Shown in pieces: positions 22,901 to 35,330 of a DNA stretch of 64,000 nucleotides. The stretch comes from Struthidea cinerea (Eukaryota > Chordata > Aves > Passeriformes > Corcoracidae): contig VZTI01001183.1 in the NCBI GenBank assembly GCA_013397865.1, positions 73,838 through 137,837 of the forward strand, in the 5' to 3' direction. Every line of letters starts with the position of its first letter. Positions within the stretch are counted from its first letter, which is position 1. The position numbers and the translations under genes were made by a program. Below the pieces are notes generated by a model. It was not told the origin of the DNA and did not search any database. It was given only the letters and a program-made list of their open reading frames with translations.

Positions 22901-23240
22901 CTAAACAATGCAAAGAGTTGCCAAGATTTTCTGGGGCTTCAGTTTTCAGTTTTACTGGTGCTGAATATTTTTTATCTATTAATGGCTGCTTTTCAGTCGG
23001 GGTCCTCCTTGTGTCTGGTTTCTTTTTCTTGGTAGCTCTGAGAGGCTCAGCCAACATTCGCACTTCTCTGGGGAACGCTGTGAGCACCTGTATGGCTCCG
23101 GCTTTTATCTTGGCTTCCAGGCCCTCTTCGGTGCCAAACTCATCTGTTTGTGAGATTTTGTAAAGAGGCAACACATGGAGCTGTTCATCACTTGGAATCA
23201 CCCCCACTCTCCGGTTATCTTCCTTCGTTAACGTACAGAC
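22901..23240 (-). CDS. TET1: TET1 exon 11: dioxygenase core and start of the low-complexity insert
   Basis: This exon is 340 bases, phase 0 to phase 1. It begins VCTLTKEDNRRVGVIPSDEQ and continues LHVLPLYK, TDEFGTEEG and GAIQVLTAFPREVRMLAEP, all standard TET catalytic-domain landmarks. It then becomes Lys-rich and enters the variable insert that separates the two halves of the fold. Acceptor GCCAG and donor TTTAG/GTGAGT are both good. The PREVRMLAEP stretch is like TET3 and TET2, while human TET1 has a different sequence at this place. Confidence 0.97.
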
Positions 23241-26200
23241 CTGGCATGAGCAGAATCAGTTACAAATAAACCACACACAAACCACAAGTTATATAAAGAC
23301 TCAGGCAGTCATCCTAGGCTTCACTGCTTACTTGTATTCTATGGCCGCAATGCTATGGGTCTTTCAAACGCAAACATCTGACAAATACTTGTTTGATCTA
23401 TGATGACACAGAAAAACTATTAGTACTTTAAGATCAAGGCATATGTCTTGGACGGGAAAGTGAAATTTTGGCTCAGCTTACAGTATCCACAAATAATGCC
23501 AACCTTGGTAAATAATCTCAGCTGTAAATATACTGTAAGTTCCTAAGCATTCTGATTATTTTCTTTTAATACATAAATATATCTTTGATGGTCAGATTAC
23601 TTTTTAAGGATTACAAAATACAAAAAATTATTTTTGCATTAAACAAGAAGTTTCTATAATCTGGAATTTGTTCTATGATTTGGAATTGGTTTTGGTTTTT
23701 GTTTTGGCTGGCAAATGAAAAAAAAAAAAAAACAAACCAGCACAAACAGTCACTCATACTGCTCTATATTTTTTGCAAATCTCAGCTCTAACTCCCTCCC
23801 TCTCTCAACACTTTCTGAAATTAACACCCTGCTGTAATTAACTCACAAGACCCAGGAAATGTTCTCCTAGGCTACTGCCCTACTTCCTGTTATTCTGTGT
23901 TGTGAGATCCTGGAGCCCAGAGGAGAGTGCTGATTATATCCAGTTTGATGAGCACACAGCAGAAATGTGAGTAAATATTCCAACTGATTGCAATAATTTT
24001 CTTATCATTATAAAGTGCTGAACATTTCCAGCACTCCTTGAGTTCCAGCTCTTACTAACACTAACCCTTCCCTTGAAAGCAGAGCTAACACTGGCACTAT
24101 GATCCCTGGTGTCATTCCCAAGGGATGGCAATAGTTCTGTGTGCTTGAGCACGTGTACAAACATTCACCCTTTTGTAGTTTTGTCACTTACATTCCCAAG
24201 GGACTGCTACATGGCTAGAAAGCCATACATCAATATCACGGCTTAGGTAAACTGCTATTTCACAGGAGTTACTAACTACATACATAAAGCAATGGGAGCA
24301 CCATCCAAGGATGAGATGATACTCCCTAAACGGAAACGTATCATTCCAGCATTGTGTAGGCTGAATCTGATGCCTATCATAAACAGTCAATCCAATTTCC
24401 CAGAATCTTGTCACCATGCCTCACATTCCAGGGGAGAAGAATGTTATTGTTTAGGGGGTGAAAAAAACCCAAACATTTTTTATTTTACAGCACAGCTTTT
24501 GCATAAAGGCATCACACAATTATTTCTAGAAAAATAAAATTACAGAACCACAAACAAAAAATCCTGAACCAAAAAGGTGGTGGCTAGGACTTTATCAGTA
24601 GCTCTATGCAAAGCTTGGCAAGTTGCAGAGCAGCAAAAGGAGGAAATCTGAAGGGCAGAGACAAGGAAGAGCTTTTCAGGAGGCAGTTGGAAGGGATGGA
24701 GAGGGGGCTCTACGGCAATTAGCAGCTGCTTTGTAGCGCTCACTGAGGTGCCAGCTCCATGCGTACTCACCTCCTCTGGGCAGCCTCTGCACTATGAGGG
24801 AGATTTAGAAAAAACAACAAGTTGTTCCGTGAGCAGCGATTGGCACCTTACTTCCTGTGGGCTTCTCCATCCCCGCACTCCCACACACCCAGGCCCAGCA
24901 GTGATCCCTGCTCCCACCTCTGCTGAGCACCAGCCAGCGGAAGCAGGGCCTGCCTGAGGCTCCGGGTCAAGGCTGCAAGGACCCTGCCGCCTCCTTCCTG
25001 GATCCAGCTCCCCTCACTCAATAGTGACACTTCACAACTCGCAACAAGAGGTTAAAAAATCTCCAAAGACAATTCAGTTTCTGCCATGTTCAGTGAAATC
25101 TGTTTGAAACTGGTCAGCAGATGCCAAATTATTCAGGAAGGGTGAGAGAGGGTCAGACATATAGAGAGCATGATTACATATGACTGATGTCCTCAGAAAG
25201 TCCAGCACACTTCTCCCCTTCTAAATTATAAACAAAAGCAGTAATAGAGTCAGCATGGAGGGGCCTGGCTCCCACTTGTTTTCATCAGAAACTGGGCAAT
25301 GGTCTTTTAGAATACCATGTCCAGCCTGTAACTGGCCCATGCACTAGTCTGAAAAACATCTTGAAGATTCAGTCCACAATATTTATTATTTTGAAAACTG
25401 AGACCCTTATCCAATTTACAATTATATATTTCCATGCAAAAGACAACACTCTCTGAAACAAGAAAGATGAAGAACTGTTTTGAGGGCTGTAAACGAAATG
25501 AGGGCTGTAGTATATTGACAGAACTATGGTGAAAGTACTGCCAACTCCAGCAAACACCATATATTAAATACTGAATTAGAATACATATTAGGAAATTAAT
25601 GTATATCCAAAATTGTATCCAGACCTGAAGACCAGTAGATCTACAGCCTAAATACCACAACACCAATTTTAACACGTGTATACTTTCACGGTCAGTGCCC
25701 CCTTAAAATATTTTAACATGAAATTGAGGATGCAGTGGCAAACAGATAACTGAAAATTAATGATACGGGAAAACCAGCCATAAATTAAGGCTGTACAGAT
25801 AAGCTAAAAACTTACAGTTAAAGGTGCAAAGTCTCACCAAATGAGAAATATCTGCTTTAAAAAACCCCTCCAATATTCAAATCTGTGCAAAATATTACAT
25901 TAAGGAACTTAGAAGCCATTGCTGAGAAGAGACCAGCAGTATTTTCTATTGATACTGACATCAAACAATCAACTGACTGTTGCGAACTGACCAAAATGAA
26001 ACACAAACATGAGAAAACCATCAAGTCCGTTAAAGGCCATTTAAAGCATGAAGCTGCATATCCTGCTACTCTGTTTTTTCCAGAACATGCAGCTAAATCA
26101 TCCAGGACGCTAAAAGGCCAAAGAAATGTTGGCCAAATGCTTTGTTTAGGTTTCCAATGTGCTTGGTGATCAAACCCATTACCTATTCTGGATTAAGTGA

Positions 26201-29200
26201 TGTCATGGTAAAAATTGCATGTTTATGAAACTTTATTATTATTATTCCCTTCTTTTAAACTTAAAATGCACCAGGAACTCAATGTAATTCCCTCCAGACA
26301 TCCATCTGTAGCCACACAGATTCCACTGTGTTATTCTGGGTCTCTTTGATCTGTCTGTGTCCTCTTGAACCTCACATGTAGAAATGGTGGAGCCTTTTCC
26401 ACTGTGTTGTAATAACAGATGTTTTACATTCAAGTTTCAGCAGAGCAATCAAACAGCCTTTCTAAACCTGAAAGATGGAATCAGGTTTCCTACCCACCCC
26501 CTCCCTGTGCAGCTGGAGACAGAGCGGGTGCCACGGGGGACTCGGGTGCTGCTGCAGCCTTGCCCACGATTACACATACAAACATCTTTGCTTTTCCTTC
26601 GCAGCCGAGACAAACCATGTTGCTCTGCTGGGTCTGATCTACCCTGAACAGGTGCGTGTAGGTCAGAACCAGAGAAGGGAACCACAAACATTTTCCTTTT
26701 GCCCACTTCATGCCCCCCAGGCTGTGCCATCAGACAGGTGACACAGGTATGGCACAGGAACCTCTGGGAGCTCACAGGTTGGCAGAGGGAACTTCTCACA
26801 TTTCTCCATTTGCACAATATAAAAACCTAAGAGAAATCCTTTCTGTACAGCCCCAGGGGTTCATCTTTCCTCCTACTTGTTATAAGCTGAAGCACCAATT
26901 TAAGCACTTGGTACTCCTGCAGCTCCCAAAGCAAACCAGAATGTGGTGTAACCATGCACAAGACATCCCGTCAGCTACTGCAAAGGCCTGGAGCCACATG
27001 CAATGGTGTGATGAGCTGTCCCTGCAGAAATACAGTAAGATATGGCACAAGCAGAGGGTTTGGGGGGTTTTATCCGAATCAGGAAGAGTTTGTTGATAGA
27101 TTGGTGATTGCCACTACTTTGCTCTACTGCCAGTAATAAATTACATATTGTAGCTGCCCTCAACGCATAGATTTATCTTCCTCCCCTTCTTCCCAGTGTC
27201 TGCTGCAGACTGTGTGGCCCCAGGGATTACAAACAACTGCAGCTGGTCTATCTCCTTCCTCAGCCCCTGCAACAAGGGCTCCGTGCCCCTTTGGATGAGG
27301 CATATCCGCATACAAGCTGCAGAACCAGTGACAGCCTTTTTGTCCCAGTCACTTTTAAACCCCAAATATGAGTGACTTAAATGGATTCCCACAGGTATGA
27401 AGGACATGACCCTTCACAGCTAATCTGATAAAGAAATGAAAGTACTTACATTTCACAGATTCCATCAATAACTATAAAGCTTTTATCTGTGTTGCTCATT
27501 TAGCTTCATATCCATAAGGAACATGCACCCTAACACTGCAGCTGTACATCAGTGGCCCTTAGGAGAACGTTAAGAGATGACAAAAGAGTCTAAGTAAAAG
27601 TGAATGAGATATTTATTGCCTTAAAGGTTCTTTAAAAACTCAGTTTGTAGGCAGAAATTACTTTTGCTTCTTTCAGATAAACACATTAGTTGACATCTCT
27701 GTAGAATTGTCAAGCGTGATCATTGTATTACGGAGCAAGCAGGGGACAGCAGTGTTTGTTTTTAGCTGTCTTTAGAGAGAAGCAGCTCTGCTAAATTCAG
27801 GGCTTGACTCTGCTAGCCAGGAACAATGTTCAGCAACTCAGATCTCCAGTGATAATTACCTTTTAATGGTAATCCCCAATTTGCATAAGTTAAGATGTAC
27901 TATTCTCTCTTGTATCTCCAGAGGGCATTTCCAAGACACTCCCACTGCTAACACAAACTTTACAGGATGATTTATTTTAGAATAAAATAAAAAATATAGA
28001 AATACAAATACAAATAGAGCAGCTGATCGGCTACATATACCGAGAAAAATGCATGGATGCTTTTCAATATATTCTTTTAAGTGTACAGTAAACTTATTCC
28101 TTATTATGAATCTCATTTAAATCCTTTGCTGAACTTACATCTGTGCCTGGTTTAAATAATTTGAAGAGACTCTGGGTTGGGTGCCCTGTGCAGAATTCCT
28201 GTAATACTTGTGGTAAAAGTGATTCACCAACAATGAAGGGAGAAAACGAAAAGGTGTCACACTAACAGAGCCAGCAGCATTTGCCATTATCAACTTACAA
28301 GGTATTTACTTTAACCTTTTTAGCCTAGAAGAACTTTAGATTTTATATATAAAGATTTTGTGTTGGAGTAAAGAGAAAGGGAAGAAACTTAACAATAACA
28401 AGGGCCAAGATGACAAGTATACCGTGTAATGTCTTTAAAATGTAAGGCGTGACAAACAGTTAAAAAAAAACCAAGTGAAAAATAGTAAAGTCATGGATGC
28501 TGGAGGTTTTTAGTGCAGTACAAATTGTTCTCATTCTGTTCATTACCACATTATCAGAAAGCAATCTATGTGAGAGCTGTCACCCCAGTTAGAATTGTAT
28601 TTGCACTCAGTACATTCTACAGACATACTGACATAATACATCAACAGTTATGTAAATAACCCCTCCATCGTAATGATCAGTGATTTACAAGAAATCATCA
28701 TGTGTTTTAAGCTAAGTAGGCAGCCACAAAGCAGCTTCTGGAACTAGACAGGAATGCAGGAGGTGCTGGTATCACACGTACTAATTTCTTTTTGTGTCCT
28801 TATCACCAGATTTCCTACGGTATTACCAGACTTGGTTACAAGCCAAAATTAACAACCCTAATTTTGATTGTCATCAAAATCTGGACTGAAGCAAGCTCAG
28901 CATGTCTTGCCACCCTGTTTGCAAAAAATAAACTTTTTTTGCTTTAGGCTTCCAATTAATATGACTGTAACTGTACACACACAGGGAACAGCAAACACTG
29001 CGTGTCCTGTCACCACAGCCACAGCTCCTCACTGGGGAGGCTGCACAGAGATCACGAGGGAACTCTCACCTCCAGTTCACCTTCATAATGTCCCAGTTCA
29101 AGTAGCTAAACTCAAGTGTTGATACTTACAGCTATTTTCTATTTACAAATAGCCCCTTGCTGCAAGTATACTAAAGAATTCCTATTTAAATAAAGAGAAC

Positions 29201-30929
29201 ACAGGTATGCAGTATTTATTTGTGAGTGAGCTACCCATGAAAACCAGATTCCAAGGCATAGTTTTCAGCAGCTATCATCATTTGGTCATGTTCTGCAAAA
29301 CTGACAAAATTTGGCAGAACTTGGTAGAAAGTGACAGTGTGATAAGTTTTGGTCCATCCAACAACCTTCCACAAGTTGTAATGTTCCACGCTTCTGAGAC
29401 TTGGAATTACTTGCAAACACACCACATACAATCCATAAAGTATCAACACCAGCAAGGATAATGTGAAGCTGAAATAACATCAGGTGATTACAGATAAATG
29501 CAGTTATAGAACTATTCCCCAATACATTCCTCAAAAAAGGTTTAATTGTCCCTCCAGGTGCTTCTGGCCATAACTTACAACTTTCCTGGGATTCAATATG
29601 GCAAAATGAATAGCAGACTCAGCTGCCATTTCATTTTGTCTTTAATTTAAGAGGTAATGGAGCACTTAAACTATTCTTTTCAGAAAATCTAAACTAAATT
29701 TCATCAAAAAGTATACTGTGCAATTTGTCTGACAAGGAGGTCTCATTTTCAAGTTTAGATTCTTTAAGGGCTTCAAATTCCTGTGCTTCAGAAGCAATTT
29801 TGCAATGTATACTTCCAACACTAAGCAAAAATAATAGTCTATTGAGGACTGGCATTCCTGGTGGATTCCCAGACCTGCTTCCATACTTTAAAGGAAAGGA
29901 CATTTGCTCACCTTACAAGCACACAATTAACATCAAACAACTGTACCAGTCATTTTATTGCTGTCACATACAAATGCTCAATGTTAACTCTATAGGTGTA
30001 AGTGCAACATTTTATTGAATCACAGCAGCACAATAATTCAATTTGCATTTCCAAATTTAAAAAAACCCCACATTTCTAGAGTAGGCAGAGATTTTAAATA
30101 GATATTTTTCCAGATATACATCCTTTGATAGAGAAGTTACTCTTGTTACCTGCACTGCTGTACAAGTCACCCTCGCTATTTTGAGCACTGCAATTCTCCA
30201 ACTGCTCAAAGAACACTGCCAGTTTTATCTTTTCTGCTTTTGAGCTTGTCCTTCTTCAACACTACGGTCTTAATTTCTAGAAGATCACTTAGCTGAGTAA
30301 TTCCCAACCAATTTTCTCACTGGCAATCCATCAAGGTATTTCATACAACAGCTACACCAACCAATCTGTGGGTTTTTCTTTCATACTGAGATTTAAAGAC
30401 CATAATAGTCACCTGGCTCCACCAAGACTTCCTACTGTCTACTTTCTGACCTGTAACTACATTAACATGAAGCCTAGTTAAGTGCCCAGTGCAAGAAAGA
30501 GTGAATTTGATGAGCCTGGGCAAGCTAAGTTCGTAATGAATTAGTTTGCTTTAGCTCGTCCTCTATAGAGGTCTGTACAGCTCCTTGGTTAGACAATTAT
30601 TTGCCTTTAACATCAACCCTCTCCCAGGAATAACTTATCTGCTCCCTGGCCAGGCCTCTCCAAAGGGCTGAGTGTCTTTACAGAATGGAGGTATTTTGTA
30701 GGAAGGATCACTCCCATCCCCTTTTTGATCTGCTCTGCAGTAAGATGAACTCATGTCCTCTGTAGACAGTAACAAATATATGAAAATAACATGGGCATTG
30801 ATAAATGGCAACATGCAGTTAATTTTGAAATAACTTCAAAACCTTTATGCAAATGAACCCACAAGCAGCACTTTAGAACTCTCAGTAATCCCAGTGAACA
30901 GCAGAAATGAGAAGATGCTGCATACGTAC
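23241..30929 (-). other. TET1: TET1 intron 10
   Basis: Long AT-rich intron of about 7.7 kb. A run of A lies at about 23719-23732. A GC-richer patch lies near 24740-25010. I see no exon, RNA gene or recognisable transposon in it. Confidence 0.85.
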
Positions 30930-31067
30930 CACAGTGCTCCCATTGTGCATGTTGTGTGTGTCCTTGTGGGCGTGGGCACAGAAATCGATGCACGCAGTGA
31001 CACCAGAGAAGGGCCGACCGTCCTTGGAGCCCAGCCGGCAGTCGGGGCCCATGTGCTCATTTTCCAC
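30930..31067 (-). CDS. TET1: TET1 exon 10: iron-binding HxD motif
   Basis: This exon is 138 bases (46 codons), phase 0 at both ends, the same length as the matching TET2 exon. It encodes CRLGSKDGRPFSGVTACIDF followed by CAHAHKDTHNMHNGSTV. The H-K-D triplet supplies two iron(II) ligands: His at 30966-30968 and Asp at 30960-30962, corresponding to human TET1 H1672 and D1674. Both are intact, so the enzyme should be active. Acceptor TTTCAG, donor GTG/GTACGT. Confidence 0.98.
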
Positions 31068-31502
31068 CTGAAAGGGAAATAAACTACAGATACTCGGGAC
31101 TGAAAGTGTGGGTTTGCAATCCCACGAGCCACCAGCAGCTTTGTGACAGAATCAAGGCAGCCAGACAGACTCAGTGATTCGAAAGGATGTATTTTCCTAT
31201 GAAACGTGTAACGTTTACAGCTGGGTGCCAATGAGATAATCAGGTCAGCCACAATCAAAATGTCTCGGATAGTAAAAACATTTTATTTACAGTATTATCT
31301 CCAAGCATTTTTCACATATGCCCAGCTCAGGGTGCTACTTAACCACCAGTTCAAGTAAAGAGGTGCAGTGTACGGAAACCTGCCAAGTGCACTGGGATTC
31401 ATGGCCCCAGCAAAGGCTGCAGCCCCACCCAGGAACACGCTCTGGGGCTGCTTCTTGGAGTGAAACTGCGCTGCTGTTCAGAGCTGGATGTCACAGACCT
31501 AC
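31068..31502 (-). other. TET1: TET1 intron 9
   Basis: Short intron of 435 bases. No repeat is seen. Confidence 0.95.
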
Positions 31503-31592
31503 CTGGTTCTGGAAAGCTTCTGGAGCAAGCTTCTTATAAACCGGAGCCACATCAGTAGCTAAAGTTTGCAAATTATTTTCAAGAAGTTCCTC
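31503..31592 (-). CDS. TET1: TET1 exon 9
   Basis: This exon is 90 bases (30 codons), phase 0 at both ends, the same length as the TET2 counterpart. It encodes EELLENNLQTLATDVAPVYK followed by KLAPEAFQNQ, a helical part of the catalytic domain; human TET1 has LQSLATRLAPIYKQYAP here. Acceptor CTGCAG, donor CAG/GTAGGT. Confidence 0.97.
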
Positions 31593-34083
31593 CTGCAGGG
31601 AAAGGCAACATTCGGTGCTCAGTTTGCTTCAAAAGAATCTCAGCCAGTTTAGAGATGCCCAATAGGTCAGCTTCTATCTCATATTTTATTAAACTGACTT
31701 TGTTCTGCTGCCCTTTGTCACTAACCATAAATGTCTACTTTTGCACAACTAAACCAAAACTGTTAAACAGAAATCAGCCAAATAACAATAGAGGATACCT
31801 GCTAGGTCAAAGGAACCCAGCACACAGGATCTAATTTCTGCATTATTTTCCATACACAGTCAAGGAGTGAGGTATGTTGCACTCAAAAACACAGAAGGAA
31901 CATCCAGAGGAGAAAAATCATACTCCAAGCTGAGTGGGGATGGAAGCCCAGGTCTCCTGTTAGTGTTTTGCTTATGGGGGCCTTAGCCTATGCTAACACA
32001 CCATATCAGAAACTCCTAATAGCATTTAACTTCAGCTCTCAGGTCTTCTCTCAGGTACTTTTCTCATATTGCAGCAGAACTTCTAACAGGAACATTTGTT
32101 AACTATTTTGTTCTTTGGAGGCGCAAAACTCAGGACTTAATGGAAGTAACTACTAGATTTAGAAATAATATTCCCTTCCTTAGGCTAAGCCATGTAAACA
32201 CAGAATTAGCTAGGGGGGCTTCTATGGCAGCATCATATTTAAGCTCTTATTTGTAGAAACAATCCCTAAATTCTTATCCTAAGTTTTTGCTTTTCCAGGA
32301 GAATCACCAACCAACTGGGAAAGCAGAGGGCAGTGACAGACTCCCTAATTTCTTTTCCTCCAAGGACCAGGCTTTGAGAGACAACTGCAGCTTCAGTTTC
32401 TCATAGTGTATAGTGGCAAAAAATAACACCTTGCTTCATTTTGTTTAAAAAAACTCAAACGCACTTATCACACACACTGTAAACACCAACTCACATAAAC
32501 ACCAGGAGACTTCACTTTTTTCAATGTGATGTTACATTACAAGACCATACTGTATTTTTAACTCGTACTAAACCCAGTTTATCAGCTGTAAATGGCTACC
32601 ACAAGGTTTTCTGAACTGCATTGAGGGGTAATGTATCCTTAATTATCCATCCTACCAGGAGGATATCTATCTTAGGAACCATTCTTTCCTCAGTATATTA
32701 CACCCTTTACCTCATCTCACTCAGCATCAGAAACCTACGGAGAAAATGCATGCACAGAATGCTCCATGCATAGCATTATACAGGGGGAGAACACACAGGG
32801 AGTGGCAGAAGACAGAGAAGGAACGGGATCCCTAAAATGAAAGGATGCCCAATAAATATGTTTTGCTATAAACTGGAAGTTTATAAAAGAAATTCCCTCT
32901 TGAGAGCTGGTTTTGGCCTGTTGTGCCTCAGGCAGGTGCTCCGTGAAGAAGGGCAGCGTGTGCTCTGTTGTGCTGAGGCAGAAGCCCCCACCTCAGGCCC
33001 TAATGAGGTTTGGGAATACCCACAGTGCGAGTGGACTCCACACGGCTCAGAGGAGACTGAGGGCTTGCATTCACACACATGTGCATGAGAAATACTTCAT
33101 AAACTCTTCTAGGACAAAAAGTCAGGAGCTGGGAGAAATATTTACCTACACTGAATCAAGTGACATCTCTCTTTCAAGAAACAATGGTTTTTTCACACTG
33201 TGTGTACATAAAAAGATTACTGGCAGGGTAACCCCAACAGAGAACCTGGTACCTGAGTGCCTCAAAATATGTCAGCCATGCTAGGAAAGATGTGGTACTT
33301 TTATATAGGAGCTCCATAGGGAAATGGGGTTACAGACACCTACAGTCAGAACAAAAGGCACTCTGGAGTCACCCTGAGAAGTATCTGTTCACCAGGCAGT
33401 GGTTACCAGCTTACAACACCTTTATTCCTTCTTCATGAAAATATTTTCAATGTGAAAAAACTAATGTGGTTGGATTTTTTTTAGAGGTTTGTTACTTCAC
33501 CTAATCCACCACTATTTTCTGTGCTACCTCACCTGTATGGCATCACTAACACTCATAAGCAGCAATTACAGTATCATTTCACTGCATCACATTTTAGCGT
33601 ATTCATTCTTTCAAAACTATTTCAAAAACATGCTCTCCACAGAAAAAAAACAGTTTATTCTTGGTGACAGAGGGCAGCCCAGGCTGTTAGCTGGTCCTAC
33701 AGCAGTGGGAAAGCAGTGCAACCCCAAGGCACAACATTTTCTGTACCAAGGCAAAAGGCCTGAATCCCTGAGCTACAGGCTTGGCCCTTAGAAAAAGGCC
33801 TTTACCTACAAGGAGTTAACATTTCACAGAGTTACACAGTGAGCTAAATATGCATGCAGAAAAGCATTAAGAATAATTTTATGGTATTTAAATACATAGT
33901 AATTATTCCACCGAATGAAATCTCAGTGTCTTTTATTCTAAATACTACAGTTACAAAAACTTTGTTGGGTGTGAGTCAGTGGTAAGTTACACATACATGT
34001 GGGAGAGAGAAGGGGTGGAGAACGTCTAGTTCTGAAAATCATCAGAAAAGGCATTTTGAGAAAAAAAAAGAAATAAGTCTTAC
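31593..34083 (-). other. TET1: TET1 intron 8
   Basis: Intron of about 2.5 kb, AT-rich, with no exon or transposon recognised. Confidence 0.9.
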
Positions 34084-34234
34084 TTGTTTAGGGTCATCAG
34101 TGAGAAGCCTAAATTTCCTGGGGTTTTTGCTCCTGGCAAACTTACAGCCATTGAAATACATACTCCATGAACAGCCAAATGAGAATGATGCTCCACAAGT
34201 TTCTGGGTCAAGTCCTTGACATGCACAAGTACGA
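34084..34234 (-). CDS. TET1: TET1 exon 8: Cys-rich region
   Basis: This exon is 151 bases, identical to the TET2 exon length. It encodes RTCACQGLDPETCGASFSFG then CSWSMYFNGCKFARSKNPRK, the second part of the Cys-rich domain, whose cysteines bind zinc and clamp DNA. The exon ends on a codon boundary at CAA/GTAAGA; acceptor TTTTGTAG. The stretch FARSKNPRKFRLLTDD is closer to TET2/TET3 than to human TET1. Confidence 0.98.
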
Positions 34235-35121
34235 CTACAAAAGGAAATAAAGACACATCAGGTCAGCTGGCAACACAGCTCTTGGGTCTGGGGGTTTTTT
34301 TAGGTCAGTGCTATTTCTTTTATAATACAGACCATAACAAAGGAATTTATGAAATTCATGGCTTAACCAGGTATTTTCTATTAAGAAAACACTCGTGTAG
34401 AGGGCTGACTTTTCTGCACAAAGACAGTCTCAACTTTCCCAACACGCAATTTGGGACAGAAATATAAACACTCAGTTATAGCTATATAAATACACCGATG
34501 CTTTCGTTTTGACTTCTCCAGTTGGGTAACATTTTCAACCAAGAAAATAAGCCCTGCTACCAAAGCTTACCCCAATCCAATAGCTCCTGTCTTATATGCA
34601 ACAATACCATTAACTCCAAATTGATCTGACTTTTTGGGCAGACTCCTTAAGAACACAAGCATTAGATTTAGGTCCCCATACAGCTCTGAGAGTCTGCTGA
34701 ACGTGGGCTACCCAGAAATCAGCACACAGGCAGCACTGCAGTTGCAATATATTCTCTAATTAATTACACTAAATTCCTCTCAGAGGCATAGAAAGGAAGA
34801 TCCTAGTCTGGTGTGTTCAACCTCACGTCTACTTTACAAAGTCACAAACCCGCTTCTTGGCAGCTCTTTTAGCACGGCTGTGTTGTGCACAGGGCACGCT
34901 GGCCATGTTTGGGCAGTGTGCACAGAGCCAGGAGAGTGGGTCCTCGCCACCCCTTGCCTGGGGCACGGCACATACAACTCCCACTGAGAGCCTTTCCTCT
35001 AGGAAAGGCCAGGAATGAGGTGTGATACCAAAATGACACCCAGTGGTTTGGAATTTTAGATGTACAAGTTGAACTACTGAACTCTCAAGAACACTCAAGG
35101 GCTCCTAGAGCAGGGACTCAC
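34235..35121 (-). other. TET1: TET1 intron 7
   Basis: Intron of 887 bases without recognised repeats. Confidence 0.95.
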
Positions 35122-35330
35122 TCTTCGTTGAGGGCGCAGCGCCGGCTCGTGGGACAGCCATACTTGCGCAGGCTCTGCGTCAGCTCCTTGTACAGCGTGT
35201 CTGCCAGGAGGTGGGGGATGCCCTCCCAGGCCAGGATCAGGATCACGATCACAGCAGTCTGGCAGTGGTGCCCCGCACGCTGACGGACCAAGCACAGCAA
35301 CTTCTCCTCATCGCTACTTCTTCGGATCAC
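35122..35330 (-). CDS. TET1: TET1 exon 7: Cys-rich region
   Basis: This exon is 209 bases, the conserved TET-family exon length. It encodes VIRRSSDEEKLLCLVRQRAG, then HHCQTAVIVILILAWEGIP, then RKYGCPTSRRCALNE. These are hallmark sequences of the Cys-rich half of the TET catalytic domain. Acceptor TTCCAG and donor GA/GTGAGT both fit, and the last two bases join exon 8 to give Asp. Confidence 0.98.
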